DNA of 35,095 bases from an uncultured Candidatus Melainabacteria bacterium (GCA_934692665.1 CAKUUG010000016.1:1-35095), one strand, 5' to 3'; positions 7,776 to 15,341 are shown, counted from the first letter of the stretch. The notes: generated from the letters alone by a model not told the origin. Program-made: numbers and translations.

Positions 7776-7795
7776 TATTTTGCAAGCAAAATGTT
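7776..7795. promoter_or_regulatory. Copy 1 of a recurring 20-bp near-palindrome, putative operator
   Basis: TTATTTTG-CAAG-CAAAATGT: the 17-nt core read on the minus strand, TTTTGCTTNCAAAATAA, is identical in three intergenic places in this window (here, 22029 and 26896). This copy lies 55 nt upstream of the rpsP start and 43 nt upstream of the trpD-like start. No known regulator box is recognised. Confidence 0.6.
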
Positions 7796-7822
7796 AAAAA
7801 AATTCATAATTTTAGAAAAATA

Positions 7823-7831
7823 TGATATATT
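7823..7831 (+). promoter_or_regulatory. Extended -10 of the trpD-like gene, leaderless
   Basis: TGATATATT ends 8 nt before ATG 7839, the same geometry as at csaB, lrgA and others here. No ribosome site is visible. This fixes the start at 7839 rather than at the in-frame ATG at 7722, which lies upstream of the promoter. Confidence 0.55.
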
Positions 7832-7838
7832 AATAGTT

Positions 7839-8834
7839 ATGATAAAAGAAATTACAAAAGAAATTTTAAACAACAAAAGAAGTTTTCTGGAACAAATTGA
7901 AATAAGAGAGATTTTTGATGAAATATATCAAGGACTCGCAAACAAAATAACAACAACTGCATTTATTACAGCACTAAAAACATTACAACTGGAAAACGAA
8001 ACTTTGCAAGCAATAATAGAAGCAAGTAACGATGCTATAAACAAACCCGAACATTCTTTTAAAAATAATTTTCAAACAGTAAACCTCAACCCAAATACAA
8101 AGTATTTTGATGTGTATTTTGCACTCGATATAATAAATTCTGCAAACAACATAAATTCTATCAAATATTCAGTAGGGGATTTTAATAACAATCACTTTTT
8201 AGAACTAAAAAAACACTTAAATATTGAACCATATTCAAGTAAAACCCTAGAACAGATTGAATCAAAAAAATTCTGTTATTTTTATTTAGACGAAAATGAA
8301 AAATACATAAAATACACAGATGAAATCAGGAAAAATCTAAGTTTTGAAAATATTTTTGATTTGACAGACTATTTTTTAAACCCTTTTTCAGTCAAAAATC
8401 AAATAATCGGTGTAAATTCTATTGAAAATGTTCAAAAATTTGCGAATTTGTCTTTATTATTAAACTATGACAATTCTCTTGTTACAACATCATCAACAGG
8501 CCTTTCTTTTGCTACTCTAGATGGAGAAAATACAATTGCTGAAGCTTGGAAAAACAAGATTTTTACGTATACTTTATCTGCGGAATTGCTTGATTTACCA
8601 AAGTATTCTATTGAAGAAATAAAAATCAATAATGCAAAAGATACGTTTGAAATAACGAAAGATATATTTGAAAACAAGACAAAAAATGCTTATTATTACA
8701 CAATCGTTCTAAATTCAGCTTTAGCACTTTATATATCTAAAAACGCAAGCTCTTTAATTGATGGAATAAAATTGGCAGAAAAAACAATAGATTCAGGACT
8801 TGCAAAAGAAAAACTTCAACAAATTATAGAATAA
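7839..8834 (+). CDS. Degenerate TrpD-like (anthranilate phosphoribosyltransferase fold) protein
   Basis: This 331-residue protein follows the TrpD layout. It has an N-terminal helical domain (EIFDEIYQGLANKITTTAFI, then TALKTLQLENETLQAII), a middle alpha/beta region, LNPFSVKNQIIGVNSIENVQ like the TrpD LLNP-(6)-GV block, and a C-terminal end (VLNSALALYISKNASSLIDG, then IKLAEKTIDSGLAKEKL) very close to TrpD. The catalytic parts are gone. There is no GTGGDG or NxST glycine/PRPP motif after residue 75, and no KHGNR block. The Mg-binding Asp-Glu pair of the DGLDE motif is replaced by TGLSF, with Ser223-Phe224. It is therefore probably not a phosphoribosyltransferase. It may be a regulatory or nucleic-acid-binding relative, as described for some TrpD2 proteins (inference). 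It is divergent from rpsP. Confidence 0.75.
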   Translation: MIKEITKEILNNKRSFLEQIEIREIFDEIYQGLANKITTTAFITALKTLQLENETLQAIIEASNDAINKPEHSFKNNFQTVNLNPNTKYFDVYFALDIINSANNINSIKYSVGDFNNNHFLELKKHLNIEPYSSKTLEQIESKKFCYFYLDENEKYIKYTDEIRKNLSFENIFDLTDYFLNPFSVKNQIIGVNSIENVQKFANLSLLLNYDNSLVTTSSTGLSFATLDGENTIAEAWKNKIFTYTLSAELLDLPKYSIEEIKINNAKDTFEITKDIFENKTKNAYYYTIVLNSALALYISKNASSLIDGIKLAEKTIDSGLAKEKLQQIIE

Positions 8835-8903
8835 ATTCAAACAAAAAGATGAAATTTAGAATTTTATAGTTCAAAATACTATTAAAGACATTTTTTATAC
8901 TAA

Positions 8904-8909
8904 TATAAT
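8904..8909 (+). promoter_or_regulatory. -10 box of the barrel gene, leaderless
   Basis: A perfect TATAAT ends 7 nt before ATG 8916. There is no ribosome site and no good -35 box at the expected distance. Confidence 0.5.
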
Positions 8910-8915
8910 TCTGTA

Positions 8916-9650
8916 ATGAAAAAAATCGAAATATTAATTTTAATAGCATTGTTTTTATTTTCTTCTGCGTTTGCAAAAACTCAACAAGAAGAATATAAAA
9001 ACGACGTTTTGTATTCTCAAGAATATTTTGATTACTTGATAGAATGTGCTTCTATTGCTGATTTTGAGATGAAAGAAGAAGCTAAAAAGCAAAAAAAATC
9101 GCAAGAAGAAATAGATTTGGACGAAATTACACCTCAAGAAGACGAAGTTGCACTGGATGAATCAGAAACAGAACCTTTTAAATTAAGAATTGAAAATAGC
9201 GGAATAAATGCGTACAAAGAAACAATAAAACAAGAAGACACAAAAACAACAATACAAATAAACAACAAATTCAGCATAATCCATGATACGTACAAATTCA
9301 AAAACAAATACAACAGCAATGATTTCAGGTTAAAAACGGGTGTTGAATACAATCTTTCAAAAAATATTGTCTTAAGTTCCGGGCTTGAAACAAATTACAG
9401 AGGACAAAATCAAGTCCCAACATCCAAAAAACTCTACTTTAGCCCGACTTTAAAACTAAATGACAAATTTTCCGTCAGTTTTATTAATAAATACGACACA
9501 ACCTCAAATTCTACAGACTGCGATATGAGTTTTAATATTTCACCATTTAAATCAAAAGTTACGGATTTTAATGTATATGCAGGCTACACAAAAGAAAGCA
9601 ATGGTTCATCAAGTGAGAGCATTCTTTTTACAACCAATTTTTATTTTTAA
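8916..9650 (+). CDS. Exported protein with a C-terminal outer-membrane beta-barrel-like region
   Basis: This is a 244-residue protein. Residues 1-20 are a signal peptide (KKIEILILIALFLFSSAFA). Residues about 25-90 are a very acidic, charged linker (KEEAKKQKKSQEEIDLDE). From about 95 to the end, short alternating strands follow each other (TTIQINNKFSII, FRLKTGVEYNL, IVLSSGLETNY, FSVSFINKYDT). The chain ends FTTNFYF, a terminal aromatic strand typical of BAM-assembled barrels. With about 10 strands it would be a small barrel. No enzyme motif is seen and the cargo is unknown. The stop codon overlaps the stop codon of the convergent gene on the other strand. Confidence 0.75.
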   Translation: MKKIEILILIALFLFSSAFAKTQQEEYKNDVLYSQEYFDYLIECASIADFEMKEEAKKQKKSQEEIDLDEITPQEDEVALDESETEPFKLRIENSGINAYKETIKQEDTKTTIQINNKFSIIHDTYKFKNKYNSNDFRLKTGVEYNLSKNIVLSSGLETNYRGQNQVPTSKKLYFSPTLKLNDKFSVSFINKYDTTSNSTDCDMSFNISPFKSKVTDFNVYAGYTKESNGSSSESILFTTNFYF

Positions 9651-10150
9651 TTATTCAAAAAACTTTTGTTATATTGGCTTAGCATTTCCAAGCTCATCAT
9701 CAATGCTTGATTGGTTGAATCTGAACCATAAGAACCTGTTGCTTGACTTTGCAGCATAGCTAGTTGTCTACTGTAGCCTTTTAGTTCAGTAAGCATTTGT
9801 ACATTATCTGAATTTGTGTTAATTTTTTCTTCCAGAGTTGTTTCTATTTGCGACAACAATTCTTCAAAATTAGCTTTTTCATCAACGCTCAAACCCAATT
9901 TTTGTGCAAGTTTTTTTGCTTGCTCTAACAAAGAATTTTGTGAAGATGCATTGTTGTTTGAGGTGTTGTTGTTTTTATCTTGTTGCGTTTTTGCTTGTTC
10001 TATCAGCATTTTCGCTTGAGATTCAGATGTAGAATCATTGCATGGAATACCCAATCTATCCATTTCGTCTTTTGTTGCTTGTGATAATTTTTGTGTATAA
10101 GCACCCCATTGTGTACCATTCATACTCATGGAAACAGAATTTATCGCCAT
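9647..10150 (-). CDS. Unknown Gln/Asn/Ser-rich helical protein
   Basis: This 167-residue protein lacks a signal peptide. It starts MAINSVSMSMNGTQWGAYTQ, followed by a helical region, a low-complexity Asn/Ser linker at about 55-70 (QDKNNNTSNNNASSQN), and then helical segments with coiled-coil-like spacing (SLLEQAKKLAQKLGLSVDEK, then FEELLSQIETTLEEKI). The tail is Met/Leu/Gln-rich. I do not recognise a family. A single cysteine occurs at about residue 37. The upstream sequence AAGGGATAAC gives a usable ribosome site before the ATG. The end overlaps the barrel gene stop codon (9647-9650) with no terminator between them. Confidence 0.7.
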   Translation of the reverse strand: MAINSVSMSMNGTQWGAYTQKLSQATKDEMDRLGIPCNDSTSESQAKMLIEQAKTQQDKNNNTSNNNASSQNSLLEQAKKLAQKLGLSVDEKANFEELLSQIETTLEEKINTNSDNVQMLTELKGYSRQLAMLQSQATGSYGSDSTNQALMMSLEMLSQYNKSFLNN

Positions 10151-10303
10151 TGTTATCCCTTTTCTTCCTATTTAATGAAAATTAAAACTCTTGTCAACCT
10201 TTACAGTTTTGTAATCGGTATTTTTAAAGAAAAATTTAGTTTTAATCGGATTTTGTTACAAAACTTTACGTGCAAAATAAGAAAAAAGAAAATTTATTTT
10301 TCA

Positions 10304-10312
10304 TGATAAAAT
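10304..10312 (+). promoter_or_regulatory. Extended -10 of lrgAB, leaderless
   Basis: TGATAAAAT ends 7 nt before ATG 10319, with no recognisable -35. The 6-nt gap (AAGGCT with flanks) is too short for a normal leader. Confidence 0.55.
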
Positions 10313-10318
10313 AAGGCT

Positions 10319-10705
10319 ATGTCAAAAATTTTAAATCTAATATTAGGCGGAACAATAATTTTTTTAATTCAATTTTTTAGCAGTTATATTCTAAAATGCT
10401 TGAATATTCCTTTTCCAGCACCGGTGTTGGGTTTAATCATTTTATTTATACTTTTAAAAACAAAAATAATAAAGGAAGCTTGGGTAAAAGATATTTGCAA
10501 GATTTTACTAAAGTATATGATATTGTTCTTTATTCCTTTGTTTGTCGGCCTTGTTTCTTATTTTGATTTAATTAAAAATAATTTTTATGCAATTGTTTTT
10601 ACGATTGTTTTGACAACAACATTGATTATAGTATCTGTCGGTTTGTTTGTTGAAAATGTAATTAAATTTATGCGATTAAAAAGAATAAAAAATATAAAAA
10701 GGTAA
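10319..10705 (+). CDS. lrgA: CidA/LrgA family holin-like membrane protein
   Basis: This is a 128-residue integral membrane protein with four hydrophobic segments (about 5-25, 31-47, 61-82 and 88-112). It carries the family hallmark around FPAPVLGLIILFILLKTKII and the ILLKYMILFFIPLFVGLVSY block. LrgA/CidA proteins work with LrgB/CidB in murein hydrolase export control or, in other organisms, in the transport of small organic acids such as pyruvate or glycolate. The lrgB partner follows after 4 nt. A basic C-terminal tail (RLKRIKNIKR) is probably cytoplasmic. Confidence 0.9.
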   Translation: MSKILNLILGGTIIFLIQFFSSYILKCLNIPFPAPVLGLIILFILLKTKIIKEAWVKDICKILLKYMILFFIPLFVGLVSYFDLIKNNFYAIVFTIVLTTTLIIVSVGLFVENVIKFMRLKRIKNIKR

Positions 10706-10709
10706 AACA

Positions 10710-11390
10710 ATGGAATTTTTCGGAATAGTTTCTACGTTAATAGTATATTTATTTTTCTACAAATTAAAAAATAATAAATACATAAAAAAAATCCCGATTA
10801 TAGTGAGTGTGGGCTTGGTTTTGATTGTTATTTTGAAAATTTTTAAAATAGAATATTCGACATACTATGAATCGGCAAAATACTTGTCTTTTATGATTGC
10901 ACCAGCAACTATTGCTCTTGCATACCCAATGTATGAAAATAGCAACATCCTAATCAAAAACAAACGAGCAACATATCCGGCAATCATTGTTGCAGCGATT
11001 ATGGGTGTGATATTAACATATTTTATTTCAATATTTTTTAATGCAGAACACAAAGTAGCACTCAGCATGCTTTCAAAATCAACCACTATGCCAATTGCGG
11101 TCGAAATATCCAAAAATCTGGGAGGATATTGCGAATTGACTGCTTGTGTTGTTGTTTTGACGGGACTTTTTGGCGGATTATTCGGGCATAAAATTTTAAA
11201 AACTTTAAAGGTGAAAAACGACATAGCGATAGGGCTGGCTTTGGGTTCAGCGTCTCATGTGATTGGGACCAGTGCTTGTGTTGAAAAAAAGAAATACAAA
11301 CAAGTAGCTTCAAGTACTATCGGGCTAATTTTGGTAGGAGTTTTGACAGTCATAATAGCCCTTGCATTAAAAAAATATATAGTTGTATAA
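10710..11390 (+). CDS. lrgB: LrgB/CidB family membrane protein
   Basis: This 226-residue polytopic protein matches LrgB: FMIAPATIALAYPMYENSNI, LSMLSKSTTMPIAVEISKNL, VVLTGLFGGLFGHKIL, and AIGLALGSASHVIGTSACVE, the last being the signature of the family. It has about six or seven membrane segments. It is cotranscribed with lrgA (AAAGG ribosome site in the 4-nt gap region). In plants and some bacteria the fused LrgAB is a glycolate/glycerate carrier, so a small-acid transport role is as likely as murein hydrolase control. No clear terminator follows. Confidence 0.92.
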   Translation: MEFFGIVSTLIVYLFFYKLKNNKYIKKIPIIVSVGLVLIVILKIFKIEYSTYYESAKYLSFMIAPATIALAYPMYENSNILIKNKRATYPAIIVAAIMGVILTYFISIFFNAEHKVALSMLSKSTTMPIAVEISKNLGGYCELTACVVVLTGLFGGLFGHKILKTLKVKNDIAIGLALGSASHVIGTSACVEKKKYKQVASSTIGLILVGVLTVIIALALKKYIVV

Positions 11391-11497
11391 TAGAGTAAGA
11401 AGAATGATGTAAATTTTTGTAAAATTAATATAAATTGCCCATTATAATAGCAATTTTTTTGATTTACGATTTTTATGATGTTGTAAAGGTGGTAAAT

Positions 11498-12184
11498 ATG
11501 ATGCAAACTTTAAAACTTGTTCCAAATAGTGCTAAAAACAACTTTGAAAAATTTGAAGTGCCGAGCATTCAAATTGCCAGAACACCTGAGCAAAAAAATG
11601 ATAGTTTTGTGTCAAAAGAAGAAAACAAAACAGAAAACATTGAAAAAAAAGATAAAACTGAAAACAAGACAACTGATGTTATTAAAAATAAAGGTATAAA
11701 AGAAAAAACCACGAGTGCTTTTGGAAAAGTTATAAACTTTTTTAAATCAGTCGCAAAAACCAAAGAAACAGCAAAAGGAACGCTGAAGGGCATTAGAAAT
11801 GGGGCGATTGCGACAGTAGGGGTTGCATTTGTCGGCAAAAATCTGCAAGAAGGGGAAGGTAAAATCCTTTCAACAATCGCAGCAATGGGAAAAAATATCG
11901 GCAAAGTAATCTCGACAACGGTAACAAAAGTAATACCCACTGTGTTTACAAAAAGTCCAAAAGAATATCTATCCTCTATTAGACATTTACCTAAAGGTTT
12001 TTACAACTACTGTTCTTCCGGCGTAGAAAAAGGAGCAAAAGGTTCAAAAACCGTTGGTATAGTTTCTACATTAGCAGGTATCGGCGTTTTAGGTTACAAT
12101 ATAATTAAGGGCATGGCAAAAGGCAATATGAAAAAAGCCGACATTGACCACTATACAGATAATGGACATGTTCCTGTAAAATAA
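11498..12184 (+). CDS. Unknown protein with a charged N-terminus and a hydrophobic/glycine-rich C-terminal half
   Basis: The 228-residue reading starts at the ATG-ATG pair at 11498/11501, because AAAGGTGG lies 5-8 nt upstream. An in-frame start at 11435 would place the start inside the TATAAT-like promoter region (11443-11448). Residues 1-75 are disordered and Lys/Glu/Asn/Thr-rich. Residues 75-200 contain several Gly/Ala/Val amphipathic or membrane-touching helices (NGAIATVGVAFVGKNL, ILSTIAAMGKNIGKVISTTV, KTVGIVSTLAGIGVLGYNII). The C-terminus is DIDHYTDNGHVPVK. No enzyme motif is seen and the family is not recognised. A peripheral or membrane-inserting role is only a guess. Confidence 0.7.
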   Translation: MMQTLKLVPNSAKNNFEKFEVPSIQIARTPEQKNDSFVSKEENKTENIEKKDKTENKTTDVIKNKGIKEKTTSAFGKVINFFKSVAKTKETAKGTLKGIRNGAIATVGVAFVGKNLQEGEGKILSTIAAMGKNIGKVISTTVTKVIPTVFTKSPKEYLSSIRHLPKGFYNYCSSGVEKGAKGSKTVGIVSTLAGIGVLGYNIIKGMAKGNMKKADIDHYTDNGHVPVK

Positions 12185-12281
12185 GCTTCTCATCACAGAG
12201 CCAAATTACACTGTTTGTATGAAAATTCATGCTTGAGTTTAACATGCTAAAAAATTAAGCTATAATTTAACTATATTATTG

Positions 12282-12290
12282 TGATATAAT
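12282..12290 (+). promoter_or_regulatory. Extended -10 promoter of the TPR-fliW-csrA operon
   Basis: TGATATAAT ends 19 nt before ATG 12309, giving a short leader of about 12 nt that contains AGAGG as a possible ribosome site. No -35 box is evident. Confidence 0.6.
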
Positions 12291-12308
12291 CAATTATAGA
12301 GGCTTATA

Positions 12309-13133
12309 ATGAAAAAAAGTTATTTTAAATACACGCTTGCAGCACTTCTTTTAGTGAATATTACATCTTGTGTGCTTGCAGCAACAAAACCCCAAGTAAT
12401 CAGACCTTCAACCCCCATTGTTAGCGAAAGTTTAAAACCTATTATTGTTGATTACAGAAACGGTAACTATATTCAATCTATGTTAAAACTGGAAGAATTA
12501 GTTAAAAAAGAACCGGAAAATACTTATGCAAATTATTATTTAGCTTTGACATATACTCGTTTGGGTAAGAAAGAAGATGCGGAAAAGTTCTACAATAGAG
12601 TAATAACGCTTAATTCCAACATGTCATTGAGATATTATTCTCAAAAAGCTCTTGCTTGTCTAGATGACCCTACAAGTCAACAATGCACAGACATAAAATC
12701 AACAAATCAGCTAGTCAAAAAGACCAATGAAAGTTCTGACGGAGCAGTACAGGAAGATGACGATATTACAAAATTCATAAAATCAGGACAAAAAATACAT
12801 CCTGCAGCAGTAGACTCAATTACAAAAGACAGAATGGAAAGAAGAATACAAGCTGAAGAATATCTAAGAAAACAACAGCAAGAACAAACAGGCGAAAAAC
12901 AATCTTCACTAGTTCCAACACAAGAAGAAATAATTGCTGCGTATAATACTCTCAAAAAGGCAGGCTTAGACCCTTATAACTTGGATACAATGGGATATAA
13001 TATAGCATTGAATCAAAATGCAAATGATTTCGATTTGTATTCAATTTTAACAAATTCAAATTCACAGACAGCACAAACGTTGTTTTTAAATCAACTAATA
13101 CAAAACAACAATATCACTAATTATGGAATATAA
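12309..13133 (+). CDS. Exported TPR protein at the head of the fliW-csrA operon
   Basis: This is a 274-residue protein. Residues 1-25 are a signal sequence. Cleavage may follow VLAA, or Cys21 in NITSC could be a lipobox, so a lipoprotein is possible. Residues about 45-110 form tetratricopeptide-like helices (NTYANYYLALTYTRLGKKED is a clear TPR). The rest is polar and Gln-rich (EYLRKQQQEQTGEKQ) with no recognised domain, and ends in a Gln/Asn-rich stretch. It is followed by fliW after 3 nt, so it belongs to the same transcript. Its role with fliW-csrA is unknown. A surface or assembly scaffold would suit a TPR protein. Confidence 0.8.
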   Translation: MKKSYFKYTLAALLLVNITSCVLAATKPQVIRPSTPIVSESLKPIIVDYRNGNYIQSMLKLEELVKKEPENTYANYYLALTYTRLGKKEDAEKFYNRVITLNSNMSLRYYSQKALACLDDPTSQQCTDIKSTNQLVKKTNESSDGAVQEDDDITKFIKSGQKIHPAAVDSITKDRMERRIQAEEYLRKQQQEQTGEKQSSLVPTQEEIIAAYNTLKKAGLDPYNLDTMGYNIALNQNANDFDLYSILTNSNSQTAQTLFLNQLIQNNNITNYGI

Positions 13134-13136
13134 ACA

Positions 13137-13592
13137 ATGGAAAATACAAAACTAACACTGGTAACAAAAAAATTTGGTGAAATCACTATAGAAAAAGAGT
13201 TTATTTTCGACTTCGTTTCGCCAATTATAGGTTTTGAAGATTTAAAACAATACACAATAATAGACATAAAACCTGACTCACCCTTTAAATGGCTGCAATC
13301 AGTAGAAGATATGGAGCTTGCGTTTCCAATTACACTGTGTAGCTATTTTGGAATCGATTACCAATTTGATATTCCTGACGAAGAGGCTCAAAAAATTGAC
13401 TTGCAAAACCCTGATGATGTATTTGTATTCAATATTGCAAATATCCCGAATTCAAACCCTCAAGCAGCCAGTATCAATATGTTAGCCCCAATTATCGTAA
13501 ATTTGGCAAATAAAAAAGCGATGCAAACAATACTTAAAAACACTGATTTTGAAGTAAGACACAAATTATACGAAAAAAATACGGAAGAATAG
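13137..13592 (+). CDS. fliW: Flagellar assembly factor FliW
   Basis: This 151-residue protein matches FliW: TKKFGEITIEKEFIFDFVSP, IIGFEDLKQYTIIDIKPDSP, FKWLQSVEDMELAFPIT, and DVFVFNIANIPNSNPQAASI with NMLAPIIVNLANKKAMQ, the classical NLLAPIVIN block. FliW binds CsrA and relieves its repression of flagellin translation, and it is itself sequestered by flagellin. The csrA gene starts 2 nt after the fliW stop codon, the same order as in Bacillus and Campylobacter relatives. No flagellin or flagellar structural gene is in this window. Confidence 0.93.
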   Translation: MENTKLTLVTKKFGEITIEKEFIFDFVSPIIGFEDLKQYTIIDIKPDSPFKWLQSVEDMELAFPITLCSYFGIDYQFDIPDEEAQKIDLQNPDDVFVFNIANIPNSNPQAASINMLAPIIVNLANKKAMQTILKNTDFEVRHKLYEKNTEE

Positions 13593-13594
13593 TT

Positions 13595-13861
13595 ATGTTA
13601 ATTTTAACAAGAAAAGTAAATCAAAAACTGATTATAAACGATAATATAGAAGTTGTCATTTTAGAGAGTTACAAAAATTCTGTTAAAATTGGCATAAATG
13701 CACCTTCAAGCGTGCAAGTATATAGAGAAGAAATTTATAACGAAATCAAAAAATCAAACACACAAGCAAACTCTGTTGATGTTAAGGCTTTGAAAATTTT
13801 AGAAGGTAATACAAAAACAAAAACGTTTGATTTTATGAAGAAAATTCAAAAAAATGACTAG
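13595..13861 (+). CDS. csrA: Carbon storage regulator CsrA with a C-terminal extension
   Basis: This 88-residue protein starts MLILTRKVNQKLIINDNIEV. It keeps the RNA-contact residues Leu4 and Arg44 (VYREEIY) and the GIxAP core (IGINAPSSVQVYREEI). Asn55 (KKSNTQ), reported to matter for FliW binding in Bacillus, is present. E. coli CsrA has 61 residues. The last 25 residues here (VKALKILEGNTKTKTFDFMK) form a longer tail. CsrA dimers bind GGA in the leaders of mRNAs and block translation. Many genes here seem leaderless, so the set of CsrA targets may be restricted to leadered mRNAs (inference). The stop codon overlaps the next ATG (ATGACTAG). Confidence 0.95.
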   Translation: MLILTRKVNQKLIINDNIEVVILESYKNSVKIGINAPSSVQVYREEIYNEIKKSNTQANSVDVKALKILEGNTKTKTFDFMKKIQKND

Positions 13862-14456
13862 CGAGATAAAAGCGGCAAAATCTCTATTTTATCAAAAAGA
13901 TTATACAAAAGCACTTGAAATATTCAAAAAACACAACGAATTTTATTATACCGGATTGTGTTATTTGTTATTAAAAGATATCAATAGTGCAATATCATAC
14001 TGGAAAAAAAACAAAAACAACTGCCCCGGATGTGAATTTGGGTTGATTGTTGTTGATTATATTAACTTTAAAGCAAACAAAATTCCAAGCTTTTTCCAAA
14101 CCAGAGCTTTTTTAGAGGTATATATTTCATTGTTCCTTGATAATGATTTAGTTTCGTGGTGCGAAAATTTGATTTCTCATTCTGAAATGTTTTTTAAAGG
14201 CAACCCCGAAAGCTACAAATTTATTGCACGTGCATTATATTCAAACGGGTATTTTGATTTGGCTATCACATTTTGCAAAAAATCTTTGGATCTGTTTTAT
14301 AGTGACCCTGAAGCATTATTGATTGTTGCACAGTGTTATTACTTGCTAAACAAAAAAGAAGTTGCAAGATTATACATAGACAAATTAAATCACATAGTAA
14401 AAGATTATTATCCTGCCATTTTATTTGACCAAGTCCTTTCGCAAGAGTTACAATAA
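13854..14456 (+). CDS. TPR-like protein coupled to csrA
   Basis: This 200-residue soluble protein has no signal peptide. It is built of helix pairs with TPR spacing: AKSLFYQKDYTKALEIFKKH, YYTGLCYLLLKDINSAISYW, and ESYKFIARALYSNGYFDLAI followed by DPEALLIVAQCYYLLNKKEV. It overlaps csrA by 8 nt, indicating translational coupling. Such a gene next to fliW-csrA could be an adaptor of the partner-switch system or an unrelated passenger. Four to five TPR-like units are seen and no other domain. Confidence 0.82.
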   Translation: MTSEIKAAKSLFYQKDYTKALEIFKKHNEFYYTGLCYLLLKDINSAISYWKKNKNNCPGCEFGLIVVDYINFKANKIPSFFQTRAFLEVYISLFLDNDLVSWCENLISHSEMFFKGNPESYKFIARALYSNGYFDLAITFCKKSLDLFYSDPEALLIVAQCYYLLNKKEVARLYIDKLNHIVKDYYPAILFDQVLSQELQ

Positions 14457-14482
14457 ATTAAAAAGAAAGGTTAAAAATAAGT

Positions 14483-15340
14483 ATGAAAAAAATTATTTTT
14501 TTAATGATACTGGCATTTGTTGTGCAAAATGCAAATGCCAAAGATTACACGCAATATTGTTCAACAAAAACACCCAATAAAACTTTCACAGGGGTTCTTG
14601 CAAGTACAAGCGGCTTAAATTTGTTAAGTAGAAACGTTATAGAAAACGAAATTTCCGGCCGTTTAAAAAAAGAATTGAATTCAAAATTTGACGTAAAAAT
14701 AAACAATTTTTATGGAACAAACATTCTAAACGGCTCTTTTAGGAATCTTAGTGCAACAACAAAGCAAATTAATTATGGTGGTTTTTATCTATCAGATATA
14801 AAAGCAAAAACATTATGTGAATACAATCAAGTAGAATACAAAGACAAAAAAATCATTTTTAAAGAAAATATGGTTTTAAAATACGCATCGACAATTACAC
14901 AAGAGGATTTAAACAATACAATAAATTCAACAGAATATAAAAAGATAATTGAAAAAATGAACAAAGATGAATATATTTCATCAATATTTAAAATCGAACC
15001 ATCAAAATTAGAAATATCAGACAACGGCATTTCTATGCAATATTCTATACTTCCATTGCCAAAATTAAATTCTTCTATTGTTAAAAACTTTTTACAGCCT
15101 ATTAAGGTGAATATTAGCGGAAATTTAAAAGCAAAAGACGGACAAATAGAACTATGCGATTTGACTTTAAACTCCAAAAAAGCAAATTTAATACCGCCTT
15201 CAATTATAAACCTCTTAAATCCTCTAAACTACAATATAAGTGTTCAAAAAGACAAAAATGGCAAGCTCGATATTGATAATATAGCAATAAAAGACAAAAA
15301 AATCCAAATTGATGGTCACATAGTGATTTTAAAAGATTAA
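14483..15340 (+). CDS. DUF2993 (LmeA family) lipid-binding-like exported protein
   Basis: This is a 285-residue protein. Residues 1-19 are a signal peptide (KKIIFLMILAFVVQNANA). The rest resembles DUF2993, with an N-terminal amphipathic helix region (LLSRNVIENEISGRLKKELN), long beta strands (FDVKINNFYGTNILNGSFRN, INYGGFYLSDIKAKTLCEYN), and a repeated fold in the second half (LKAKDGQIELCDLTLNSKKA, IDNIAIKDKKIQIDGHIVIL). Members of this family in actinobacteria and cyanobacteria bind phospholipid or affect lipoglycans, and they share a tubular fold with lipid carriers. A periplasmic lipid-handling job is a reasonable inference. It is probably cotranscribed with the fliW-csrA-TPR genes (26-nt gap with AAAGG), and a strong terminator follows. 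Confidence 0.78.
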   Translation: MKKIIFLMILAFVVQNANAKDYTQYCSTKTPNKTFTGVLASTSGLNLLSRNVIENEISGRLKKELNSKFDVKINNFYGTNILNGSFRNLSATTKQINYGGFYLSDIKAKTLCEYNQVEYKDKKIIFKENMVLKYASTITQEDLNNTINSTEYKKIIEKMNKDEYISSIFKIEPSKLEISDNGISMQYSILPLPKLNSSIVKNFLQPIKVNISGNLKAKDGQIELCDLTLNSKKANLIPPSIINLLNPLNYNISVQKDKNGKLDIDNIAIKDKKIQIDGHIVILKD

Positions 15341-15341
15341 T

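Noticed and set aside
10264..10280. Weak fourth match to the 17-nt core upstream of lrgA (CTTTACGTGCAAAATAA)
   Set aside because: Two mismatches in the 16 fixed positions in AT-rich DNA and poor symmetry, so it is not counted with the three clear copies.
10865..11224. 119-codon minus-strand open frame inside lrgB
   Set aside because: Shadow of the strongly supported lrgB frame, with no ribosome site and no family likeness.
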